This document shows, one piece after another, positions 36,190 to 44,483 of a DNA stretch of 64,000 nucleotides. The position numbers were made by a program, and so were the translations under genes. The stretch is from contig CABUCM010000009.1 in assembly GCA_902490005.1 (NCBI GenBank), forward strand, positions 15,833 to 79,832. The letters are read 5' to 3'. The DNA is from an uncultured Ruminiclostridium sp. GTDB lineage: Bacteria; Bacillota; Clostridia; Oscillospirales; Acutalibacteraceae. Under the pieces are notes generated by a model. The model was not told the DNA's origin. It saw only the letters and a program-made list of their open reading frames with translations, and searched no databases. Within the stretch, counting starts at the first letter, position 1. Each line of letters starts with the position of its first letter.

Positions 36190-37716
36190 ATGAATCTGAA
36201 GAAAAAAGAAACAGAGAAGGCGGCGCCTGAAAAGAACCTGGAGCCGGTTTTGGAAACCGGCAAGCCCGCCAAGAAAAACATTTTCAAAAGCAGAAAGTTT
36301 AAGTATGGCGGAATCGCCACGGTCATTACGGTGCTGTTTATCGTGGTGGTCATCGTAATCAATATGATTATGGGTGTTTTGGATTCTAGAGTGGTCATGG
36401 AGGTAGACTTGACCCCGAACAAGGTTTACGGACTGACCCAGGAATCAATTGATTTTGTCCAGGGCTTGGATAAGGATGTGGAGATTGACATCCTGAGCAG
36501 CAAGGATTCCTTTGAAAACAACGGCCAGTATTATGTACAGGCCGCGGCCATCATTGAGAATTACAGTAAATACTCCAACCGGGTAACGGTAAATTATGTG
36601 GACCTGGTGAAGAATCCCACCTATGCCGCCAGCTATGAAAACGAAAGCCTGGCTGTCAACGACGTTATGGTCAAATGCGGCGAAAAGCATAAGCTGGTAA
36701 AGTCCAGCGACCTGTTTAACAGCGAAATGAACTATAGCACCTTCAGCTACGTGGTCACTTCTTCCAAAGCGGAGCAAAGCGTCACCTCCGCGCTGGTAAA
36801 CGTCACCAGCGACGAAATCACCAAGGTGGCGATTCTGAAGGGGTATGACGAGGCGGATGCTTCCACCTTGACCTCCCTGCTCACCAGCAATAATTTCGAT
36901 GTGGAAGAAGTAAACATCGTTACGGACGAGATCCCTGAGGATGCGAAACTGGCGGTTATTTTCTCTCCCGGACGGGATTATGACCAGGCATCTTTGAAAA
37001 AGGTGGACGCTTTCCTGAGCAACGGCGAAAAGCTGGGAAAATCCCTGGTATTTGTCGCGGGAACCCAGCCGGATCAAATCCCCGAGCTGAACGCGTTCCT
37101 TGAGGAATGGGGAATGGGAATTGAAAGCGGCGTTTTGTTTGAGATGAGCACAGACCACCTGTTCAGCAACACGTCCCCCTTCCAGTCCATTGTGGATTAT
37201 GAGAATGAGGATTATTCCGCGGCGATCACCAATAAAAATATCCCGGTTGCTATTTTCCAGAGCAGGGCTGTTGAAATTCTGCAGGAAAGGGATTCCATTA
37301 AGGTCCTGCTGCAGTCCTCCGAGAATTCCGGCATTTATCCGGCGGACGCGGCCGAGGATTGGCAGCCCGAGGAAAGCGATTTAGTCGGCCCGATTCCCGT
37401 GGCGGCGGTTTCCACCAAGCAGGTTTCCGGTGTGGATGACGCCTCCAATGTGGCTGTGATCGGTTCCGCGGCGGCCTTCGCTTCCAGCTTCCTTTCTTCG
37501 ACTTCTCTGAACAATTCCGCTTACTTTATCAATATGTTCAACACTCTGGCGGAGCGCGAGGATACGGTTATGATCGAAGCGAAAACCTTAGGCGGCGCTA
37601 CCATGAATATTATGACCAATGTGTCGATCCCGCTGGGCGTGGTCTTTACCATTGTACTGCCCCTTCTTATTCTGGTAACAGGCTTGGTGATCTGGATTCG
37701 CAGGAGGAATCGCTAA
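36190..37716 (+). CDS. GldG-like ABC auxiliary protein
   Basis: The 508-residue protein has a basic cytoplasmic N-end, one TM helix (about 38-60), a large extracellular domain and a C-terminal TM helix followed by RRRNR. The extracellular part (TPNKVYGLTQESIDFVQGLDKDVEIDILSS, then NVTSDEITKVAILKGYDE) is the ABC_transp_aux/GldG fold. AGGGAGGTG precedes it. It presumably acts as the periplasm-facing partner of the ABC pair. Confidence 0.87.
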   Translation: MNLKKKETEKAAPEKNLEPVLETGKPAKKNIFKSRKFKYGGIATVITVLFIVVVIVINMIMGVLDSRVVMEVDLTPNKVYGLTQESIDFVQGLDKDVEIDILSSKDSFENNGQYYVQAAAIIENYSKYSNRVTVNYVDLVKNPTYAASYENESLAVNDVMVKCGEKHKLVKSSDLFNSEMNYSTFSYVVTSSKAEQSVTSALVNVTSDEITKVAILKGYDEADASTLTSLLTSNNFDVEEVNIVTDEIPEDAKLAVIFSPGRDYDQASLKKVDAFLSNGEKLGKSLVFVAGTQPDQIPELNAFLEEWGMGIESGVLFEMSTDHLFSNTSPFQSIVDYENEDYSAAITNKNIPVAIFQSRAVEILQERDSIKVLLQSSENSGIYPADAAEDWQPEESDLVGPIPVAAVSTKQVSGVDDASNVAVIGSAAAFASSFLSSTSLNNSAYFINMFNTLAEREDTVMIEAKTLGGATMNIMTNVSIPLGVVFTIVLPLLILVTGLVIWIRRRNR

Positions 37717-37718
37717 GG

Positions 37719-39191
37719 ATGAAAAAAAATATTCGAATTATGATTATCTCGGTGGCCGCCGTAGTAGTTTTGGTGGCCATGCTGGTGATATTGATGAACC
37801 TCCCCTCATCGGGAGGAGACGACGCCTCCGGCGCGGCGTCTAGCACCGCTATTTCGTTGAACACCAAAACTGCCGACGACATTTCCAAGGTTGAGGTGAA
37901 AAATGACGGCGGCAGCTACTGGGTAGATTTGAAGAACGCGGACAGCTCCCAAGTTGAGGGACTGGACGGCTTTGCGTTGAATACCACGTCCCTTTCCGCG
38001 TTAAAGTCGGACTGTGCCGGTGTTTCCGCCACCCAGCTGGTGGAGGAACAGGCGGATGACCTGTCCATCTATGGCTTGGACAATCCAAAGGCGCAGGCGA
38101 CGGTCACTTATAAGGATGGGGAAACCCTTACCATCGCCGTGGGCAATCAGGCGGCGGGCAACGCGGGAACCTATGTCACTGTAAACGGTGAAAAGAAGGT
38201 TTACCTGTTTAACAGCACGAAGGTGGATACCTTCTCCTACCCGCTGATGGAGTATGTTTCCAAGGCCATCACGCCTTCTCAGGAGGAAGCGGTGGCCGCG
38301 GCCAATGGCGGAGATGTTTCTTCCAGCGCCGACGGCCAGGCCCAGACTCCTGAATTTGCTAAGATGACCCTTTCCGGCACGGTTCGGGAGGAGCCTATTG
38401 TGGTTGAGCCGGCGGAATCGATTTCCGGTATTTCCCAGTTTAATATTACTTCTCCTAAGGTGAAGTCAGCTGACTATACCAAGATCTCGGAATATATGGG
38501 GGTTGTTTACGGCTTGAACGCCGACGAGGTGGTAGCCATCAATCCCACAGACGCTGACCTGGAAACCTACGGCTTAAAAGATCCCTATTCCAAGCTGGTG
38601 GCGGATTTCGACATCGGCACCGTCACGCTGATGACCTCCGCGCCGGATGCGGCTGGAAATGTGTGCATCATGAACGGCGACAGGCCCAATGTGATTTACC
38701 GGATGTCTGCGGAAACCCTGACCTGGATTAATGCCACTTACAAGGATCTGGCTTCCACGCTGCTCTTCACTCCTAATATCAAAGAGGTGAAGACGATGAC
38801 CGTGACCACGCCGGACAAAACCTATGTGTTCCACCTAACCAGCGTGGCGGACGAAGAGAACGACAAGAAGTTCACCACCACCATCACCTATGACGGCAAG
38901 GAATTGGATGAGGATCTCTTTAAGGATTATTATCAAAACATGATTTCTGTTTCTACCGATGAAGAAACCGCCGATCAGCCCACTGGGGATCCTATTTTCT
39001 CGGTCAAGTATGAGTATACGGATTCCAGCAGGACGCCCGATGTGGTGGAATATTACGAGGCTAGTTCCAGAAGAGTGTTCATTTCCTTTAACGGCCAGTG
39101 CGATTCCCTGACAAAATCCACTTATGTGGAAAAAATGATCCAAGATACCGAAAAGGTGGTCAAGGGGGAAGAGATTACCGCTGTCCTGTAA
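37719..39191 (+). CDS. DUF4340-containing lipoprotein-like/anchored protein
   Basis: The 490-residue protein starts two bases after the GldG-like gene. It has one N-terminal anchor helix (IRIMIISVAAVVVLVAMLVIL) and two repeats of the DUF4340 beta-rich module (YWVDLKN...YGLDNPKAQATVTYKDGETLTIAVGN and a second around residue 260-340 with YGLKDPYSKLVADF). DUF4340 genes normally close GldA-F-G operons, so the four proteins probably form one exporter complex with a surface-exposed part. Confidence 0.88.
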   Translation: MKKNIRIMIISVAAVVVLVAMLVILMNLPSSGGDDASGAASSTAISLNTKTADDISKVEVKNDGGSYWVDLKNADSSQVEGLDGFALNTTSLSALKSDCAGVSATQLVEEQADDLSIYGLDNPKAQATVTYKDGETLTIAVGNQAAGNAGTYVTVNGEKKVYLFNSTKVDTFSYPLMEYVSKAITPSQEEAVAAANGGDVSSSADGQAQTPEFAKMTLSGTVREEPIVVEPAESISGISQFNITSPKVKSADYTKISEYMGVVYGLNADEVVAINPTDADLETYGLKDPYSKLVADFDIGTVTLMTSAPDAAGNVCIMNGDRPNVIYRMSAETLTWINATYKDLASTLLFTPNIKEVKTMTVTTPDKTYVFHLTSVADEENDKKFTTTITYDGKELDEDLFKDYYQNMISVSTDEETADQPTGDPIFSVKYEYTDSSRTPDVVEYYEASSRRVFISFNGQCDSLTKSTYVEKMIQDTEKVVKGEEITAVL

Positions 39192-39221
39192 TTTTTGATC
39201 TAGAAAAAAGAAACGAAATAG

Positions 39222-39253
39222 AAGAGGCCCGTCTCAAATGAGACGGGCCTCTT
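39222..39253. terminator. Terminator after the ABC operon
   Basis: A perfect 14-base stem (AAGAGGCCCGTCTC and its complement) with a 4-base loop, followed by TTTTC. Confidence 0.85.
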
Positions 39254-39300
39254 TTCTTGGGAAAAAAGCATTGAAAAAGCTGAAACGCAAATAAAACAGA

Positions 39301-39337
39301 GCCTCACAGCCGGTTTCCTGCTTGTGAGGCCCCTTTT
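39301..39337. terminator. Second hairpin between convergent genes
   Basis: GCCTCACA pairs with TGTGAGGC and is followed by CCCCTTTTT. It lies before the 3' end of the minus-strand YfhO gene and may terminate plus-strand read-through. Confidence 0.5.
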
Positions 39338-39390
39338 TCGATATCGCCGCGGAAAGACAAAGCGAATAGTTACGTCCGAAGGACAAACCC

Positions 39391-41802
39391 CTATTTGATT
39401 CGATAGGTTTTTCTGTGAGCTTTCGGATGCTTTTGATCCCATTTCCTCATAAACACAAGATAAGCGATGAACAGGAGGAGAAACACGCCGGTCATCAGCG
39501 CGCCGGCCTTCAGCCCAGGCGTGGTATAATTAAAGCGGATTGTGCTTTCGGTGTTGGCTGGGACGCGGACCGCCATGAAGCCCACGTTCACCTTTTCAAT
39601 GACAGCCTCCTCACCGTTTACCGTGGCGCTCCAGCCTGCTTCCCAGGGAACGCTGAAAAATACCAGTTCGTCCCGGGCGCCTGCGGTATAGATAGCGGTA
39701 AAGCCGTAGTTATCTCTGGTAAAAGTGGAACAGGGGTCCGTTTTCCGGTTAAGGCAATCCTGGAAGTAGTCCTCTTCGCTGTACCGGAAGCTATCGGCGG
39801 GGGCCTGGGTAAGAATATCCTGGTTGCGGATGATGGCGTCGTCCTCCAGCACGATAGCTTTCAGAAGCGCCAGATGCCGGGATGATTCCGCGATGCCGTC
39901 ATATTGCTCCCGGGTCATATACTGGTCATAGGTGAAGCCGTAAGGGATAAAATACCGGTTTTCCCAGATGTCGAAACCGTTCTGTGTGTCATAAAAGCTC
40001 CAGCCGGGCATCTTGGTGTCATTGGAATCGGTGGAGGACTCAAATTCATCCGAATCGCCGGTGTAGTCAAACAGCCAGCGGGTGGAGGTCAGAGCCCTCA
40101 GGCCATAGACGTTGGTTTCAGGCCGGGAGCCCACGTCTCTGGTAACGCCGATGGAGGGGTAAAACTCCATAATAGAGCCGGGGACAATGCTGTGAAAGGC
40201 CTGAATGGTTGGCATTTGCCAGAACATGGCCTGGTTGTCCATTCCCTTGTAAATATCGATGCGGCTTTCCACTTCCGGGTCGGGCAGGTCGATGTCCTCT
40301 CCCTGGTTGAGAGAGTAAGGAATGATAAAATTGTGCGTATCGTAGGACTGGGCCTTGCCTAAACCGATGAGATAGGCCGCGTAGATCACGGTAATGATGG
40401 AAATGGAAACCATTGTTACCCGATAGAACATCCTGCGGTCCCGCTTTAAGAAGCGAAGGGCGATGACCAAAAGCAGCAGGCTGGCAAAAGCGATAGCCAC
40501 ATAAATCCAGAACCGGTCAGGGTAATCCATTAATCCGAATTTAGTGGTGGTAGAGCCGTCGTCATTTTTGATTTCCTGGGGAATAAAAGCGATGGGGACC
40601 GCGATAGCGGCGGTAATTCCCATTGTCCATTTAATAGACCGTTTCCAAGCCGGCAGCGGAATGCTCTCTAAGCCTTTTACCGTGGCCAACACCATCATCA
40701 AGGTGAGCATATAAAACCAACGGGCGTAATAGCTGGAGTTGAACAGCTGGAACATACTGTTCAGAACGGGCACCATGGCCATGAAGAAAAGAATAATCAA
40801 AAGGCGCTTGAGCCAGTCGTTTTTCTTTGTTTGTAGCCAGGCGATTACCCCGGTCATGCTGAACAGAGGCAGCCAGGCCCCAAGAGAGGCCCATTTGGCG
40901 TTGGAGTCCGGCGTAAAGTTGGGCCTTGCGGGGATGTCCGGCGGGAAAAACAGGCACTGTAAAATATGGACGTAACGCTGTTCGTTGCCGTAAAGCAATG
41001 CGCCCCAGCCTTGCGGCGGGTTATCGATTCTGGGGTTCTGAACCACCGCCAGCACAGTTGGCAAAAGGAGCACGGCGCTTAGCCCAACGCCTACCACCGC
41101 TTCAAACAAAAGCCAGAAAAATTCTCCCAGCGTAATTTTCCATGAATTGGCGAACATCCGGACAAACCAATAAATCAGGCAGAATGCCACCATGCCGGTG
41201 AAGAAATAATAATTGACGAAGCAGCAGGCAAATACCGCCAACGCAAACAGTCCCCGGCGTTTTGTGGCCATATATTCATCCAAGGCCGCCAGCAGCAGAG
41301 GGAAAAAGATAATAGCCTCATGAAAATGGTTGAAAAAGATGTTGTAAATGGAATAGCCGGAAAAGGCGTAGAGCATGGCGCCGATCAAAGCGGTATTTTG
41401 ATTCCGTACATACCGCTTTAAGTAGATATAAGCGGTGAGAGAAGCGCAGCCCATTTTCAGCATCAGCAAAGGCCCCATCAAATAAGGAACCGCGTGGCTG
41501 GGGAAGGGAAGCGTCAGCCAGAAGAAGGGGCTTCCTATCAAATAGAAGGAATAGGAGCCGATGGTGTTGGCGCCTAAATCGGTGGTCCAGCTCCAAAAAA
41601 AGTTGCCGGAACGAACCGCGTCGTGGATCATTTGGTAGAAAGGCACCTGCTGCACGTTGAAATCACCATAATACAGGAAATATCCCTGGTCATAGATGAT
41701 GAAAGGCAAAAAGAAAATGACAGAGACGCCAAACCCCAGAAGAAACGCTTTCAGATGCCACCGTTCACGCCGGGCTGGGGGATGAAGGGAATAGGAATAC
41801 AA
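39391..41802 (-). CDS. YfhO-family multi-spanning membrane protein (second copy)
   Basis: TTG at 41802 with GGAGGTG 6-7 bases upstream is the likely start (803 residues); the longer frame adds an Arg-rich tail without a ribosome site. It has about 12 helices (residues 15-500) with DQGYFLYYGDFNVQQVPFY and the family-typical LGANTIGSYSFYLIGSPFFWL, then an extracellular domain, a final helix and a basic tail. Like its paralogue at 22080-24665 it should act on surface glycopolymers. It is diverged enough to suggest a different substrate. Confidence 0.88.
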   Translation of the reverse strand: MYSYSLHPPARRERWHLKAFLLGFGVSVIFFLPFIIYDQGYFLYYGDFNVQQVPFYQMIHDAVRSGNFFWSWTTDLGANTIGSYSFYLIGSPFFWLTLPFPSHAVPYLMGPLLMLKMGCASLTAYIYLKRYVRNQNTALIGAMLYAFSGYSIYNIFFNHFHEAIIFFPLLLAALDEYMATKRRGLFALAVFACCFVNYYFFTGMVAFCLIYWFVRMFANSWKITLGEFFWLLFEAVVGVGLSAVLLLPTVLAVVQNPRIDNPPQGWGALLYGNEQRYVHILQCLFFPPDIPARPNFTPDSNAKWASLGAWLPLFSMTGVIAWLQTKKNDWLKRLLIILFFMAMVPVLNSMFQLFNSSYYARWFYMLTLMMVLATVKGLESIPLPAWKRSIKWTMGITAAIAVPIAFIPQEIKNDDGSTTTKFGLMDYPDRFWIYVAIAFASLLLLVIALRFLKRDRRMFYRVTMVSISIITVIYAAYLIGLGKAQSYDTHNFIIPYSLNQGEDIDLPDPEVESRIDIYKGMDNQAMFWQMPTIQAFHSIVPGSIMEFYPSIGVTRDVGSRPETNVYGLRALTSTRWLFDYTGDSDEFESSTDSNDTKMPGWSFYDTQNGFDIWENRYFIPYGFTYDQYMTREQYDGIAESSRHLALLKAIVLEDDAIIRNQDILTQAPADSFRYSEEDYFQDCLNRKTDPCSTFTRDNYGFTAIYTAGARDELVFFSVPWEAGWSATVNGEEAVIEKVNVGFMAVRVPANTESTIRFNYTTPGLKAGALMTGVFLLLFIAYLVFMRKWDQKHPKAHRKTYRIK

Positions 41803-42098
41803 AAGAACACCTCCGGAGGAACGTTTGCGGAAACCCCGGTATCGCAGGAGTTTTGGCAACGCCCTGAAATTTACCCGCCGTCTTTGAGGAAAGCGGCGCT
41901 TTTCTAACAAACAGCCGCAAAAAAGCCGCCCTTCAAAGCTGCGGAGAGTGAAAATCAATTATTTTATATTATAACATATCACAGATTAAAAAAATACTGG
42001 AATTTGGAAAAGCTTTCAACTATACTAAGAAAAGGTATGATTGGGTCAAAGATGCCTATGCTGATACTGAGGATATGATAAAAAGGGAGATCTTTATA

Positions 42099-42695
42099 AT
42101 GGAACAAAACGCTAAAGGGTATCATTTTTACGCCATGCTTTCCCGTATGAAATATATTAACCGCTGGGGCTTGATGAGAAATACCCGGCAGGAAAATATC
42201 TGTGAACACAGCCTGGAGGTCGCCATGATCGCCCACAGCCTGGCGGTGATTAAAAACCAGCGCTTCGGCGGCTGCGTCAATCCAGAGCGCGTGGCCTTAC
42301 TGGCCGTTTTTCATGACGCCACGGAGATTATCACAGGGGATCTGCCCACCCCGGTGAAGTACTATAACCCAGAGATCCGCACCGCCTACCGCCAGGTAGA
42401 GGATATGGCTACAGACAGGCTCCTTTCCATGCTGCCGGAGGACCTGCAGCCGGCTTACGAGCCGCTGCTGGCCCCGGCGGAGGACGAAAAAGAACTTTGG
42501 CGTCTGGTAAAAGCGGCGGATAAAATTTCCGCTTTAATTAAATGTATTGAGGAAAGAAGCATGGGAAACGGGGAATTCCATCAGGCGGAGCTCGCCTTGC
42601 GGGAGTCTGTGGGCCGCCTTTGCTGCCCGGAGGTAGATTGCTTTTTGGAGGAATTCCTGCCGTCTTACAGCCTGACCCTGGACGAGCAGGAATAA
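42099..42695 (+). CDS. yfbR: YfbR-type 5'-deoxynucleotidase (HD domain)
   Basis: Start ATG 42099 with AAAGGGAG upstream; 198 residues, the same size as E. coli YfbR (199). The HD metal site is seen in ENICEHSLEVAMIAHS and FHDATEIITGDLPTPVKY, with a late Asp in LVKAADKISALIKC. It removes the 5' phosphate from deoxynucleoside monophosphates. Monocistronic, between the YfhO gene (divergent) and the LCP gene. Confidence 0.92.
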   Translation: MEQNAKGYHFYAMLSRMKYINRWGLMRNTRQENICEHSLEVAMIAHSLAVIKNQRFGGCVNPERVALLAVFHDATEIITGDLPTPVKYYNPEIRTAYRQVEDMATDRLLSMLPEDLQPAYEPLLAPAEDEKELWRLVKAADKISALIKCIEERSMGNGEFHQAELALRESVGRLCCPEVDCFLEEFLPSYSLTLDEQE

Positions 42696-42870
42696 AATAT
42701 AGTTTGACCGTATTTCTCTTTTTTAACGCCTGCCGCCTGTCCTACGCCGCAGTATGATTGAACGCTGCGCGGTATGTAAGCTGTCGGGAAACCGTGAGGC
42801 GATAGCGAAAATTGTAAAACTTTGTTCACAAAAACATTGCAGGAAGCAAACAGAATCAGAGCAAAAAAAT

Positions 42871-42899
42871 TTGCCAACCCGCGAAATTTGTTGTATAAT
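42871..42899 (+). promoter_or_regulatory. Promoter of the LCP gene
   Basis: TTGCCA (42871-42876) and a perfect TATAAT (42894-42899) with a 17-base spacer, about 50 bases before the start codon. Confidence 0.85.
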
Positions 42900-42949
42900 A
42901 AATCCCTGTTACCAAAGAACGACGATTTTCCCGAAGGAGCGTGAAATTC

Positions 42950-44140
42950 ATGGCGTCTAACCGAAGATACCAGAGTCCCGCAAATAATAAAGAAATTTCA
43001 TCCATTAGCAATGGAAAAAACCCGTTTAAAAGATCCACGGGAAGAAAAGTTTCCAATGTGATTATTATATTGTTATGCGTTATTTTTTCCGGCTTGGGAG
43101 GCGTGGTGGTATACGCCCATAGCCTGCTTGCCGGGATGTATCAAAATTTGGATTCCACCGTGCTGGACAGCAGCGCGAAAGAATCCCTGGCTGGAAGCGC
43201 CGCTAGCAGCACCAGCAGTATCGCGGAGGTGCCGGCCAATATCAGCGGCACCCTGATCAAAGACCCGATGGTGCTGAATATTATGCTGTTCGGCTCCGAT
43301 GAGCGGCCGGGAGCGAATGAGTATGGCCGTTCTGACACGATGATGCTGCTGTCGATTGACAACCGGCATAAGAAGCTGAAACTGACGTCTTTTATGCGGG
43401 ATACTTATGTCAACGTTCCGGAATGGGGAGACACAAAACTGACTCACGCTTATTCTTATGGCGGTCCCTCTCTTGCCATTGAAACCATTGAACGAAATTT
43501 TGGAATCGATATTGACCGTTACGCCGTGGTGTATTTTGATACCTTCCCTGGAATTGTGGATACTTTAGGGGGGATCGAGGTGGAGATGACCCAGACGGAA
43601 GCGGATGTGATGAACGAAAGCGTAGGCCCGGAATTCGCCACCTTTACCGAAGGGAAAAATATGCTCAACGGCGGAACCGCTTTGGTCTATGTGCGGATTC
43701 GTTACGGCGTGGGCGACGACTTCGGCAGAACCCAGCGGCAGAGAGATTTTATGCTGCAGGTTCTCAATAAGGTCAAGGGCACCCGGGATGTGGGAACTCT
43801 TTTGACCCTGCTGACAAAGGTTCTTCCCGGCATAACCACCAACATTTCCGTGAATGAAATGACCGGCCTGGCCGGGGGGGCGGTTTCCTCTTATATGGCC
43901 TACCCAATGTACCAGTTCCGGCTTCCGGAGGACGGATATTACAGCAACGCGATGCTGGATGCGGGTGATGTGCTGGTTATTGACGATTGGGAGCAGGCCA
44001 GAGAGCATCTTCAGCGGTTTATTTATGAGGATACGGTGGATCCTATTTACGGACCTACTACCGAAACCATCGGCAGCGCCATGGGCAGTTCCCAAACAGC
44101 CGGTTCTTCCACATCTTTTGGTTCCTCTAGTGAAGAGTAA
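42950..44140 (+). CDS. LytR-CpsA-Psr family cell-wall glycopolymer ligase
   Basis: ATG 42950 with GAAGGAG upstream (396 residues). It has a basic cytoplasmic N-end, one TM helix (about 35-58), a linker, and the LCP catalytic domain: GSDERPGANEYGRSDTMML, TSFMRDTYVNVP (the Arg-Asp pair), YFDTFPGIVDTLGGIEVEM and ALVYVRIRYGVGDDFGRTQRQRDF. It ends in a Ser-rich tail. LCP enzymes transfer teichoic acid or capsule intermediates from lipid carriers to peptidoglycan outside the membrane. Confidence 0.95.
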   Translation: MASNRRYQSPANNKEISSISNGKNPFKRSTGRKVSNVIIILLCVIFSGLGGVVVYAHSLLAGMYQNLDSTVLDSSAKESLAGSAASSTSSIAEVPANISGTLIKDPMVLNIMLFGSDERPGANEYGRSDTMMLLSIDNRHKKLKLTSFMRDTYVNVPEWGDTKLTHAYSYGGPSLAIETIERNFGIDIDRYAVVYFDTFPGIVDTLGGIEVEMTQTEADVMNESVGPEFATFTEGKNMLNGGTALVYVRIRYGVGDDFGRTQRQRDFMLQVLNKVKGTRDVGTLLTLLTKVLPGITTNISVNEMTGLAGGAVSSYMAYPMYQFRLPEDGYYSNAMLDAGDVLVIDDWEQAREHLQRFIYEDTVDPIYGPTTETIGSAMGSSQTAGSSTSFGSSSEE

Positions 44141-44150
44141 AAAGCAATGA

Positions 44151-44190
44151 AAAAGCCTTTGGGGAAACTAGTTTCCCCAAAGGCTTTTTT
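44151..44190. terminator. Terminator after the LCP gene
   Basis: A long perfect stem (AAAAGCCTTTGGGGAAAC and complement) ending in T6; works for both strands. Confidence 0.9.
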
Positions 44191-44222
44191 ACATAGCGCG
44201 CCCTTTCGTCAGAAGAAAAGGG

Positions 44223-44477
44223 TTACGGCTTTTTCAGAAGAAGCGTGATTTCCCCTTGGTTTAAGGAGAGAATTTTTTGCTGGATCCTGGAATGCCGCAG
44301 TTCCTTGCGGACCATGTCCTTTAAGGCGCTGCCCCCGTGATAGCCGTGAATCACCACGATTTCACGAATGTTTTTATCCGCCCGGCTCAGCAGCAGCTCC
44401 AGTTCGTGCTTTGCCTCAGCGGCCCGCATGCCGTGTATATCCGCTTCAATGGTCCAGCCGTATCTTCTTTCCAGCAA
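44223..44477 (-). CDS. Stand-alone Smr-domain protein
   Basis: This 84-residue protein is a complete Smr (MutS2 C-terminal) domain: DIHGMRAAEAKHELELLL and IVVIHGYHGGSALKDMVRKEL with the HG-x-G motif. Smr domains bind and cut nucleic acids, including RNA on collided ribosomes in MutS2. It lies 6 bases after the zinc-ribbon lipoprotein gene and is likely translationally coupled to it. A free-standing Smr is less usual in this group. Confidence 0.88.
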   Translation of the reverse strand: MLERRYGWTIEADIHGMRAAEAKHELELLLSRADKNIREIVVIHGYHGGSALKDMVRKELRHSRIQQKILSLNQGEITLLLKKP

Positions 44478-44483
44478 TACCCG

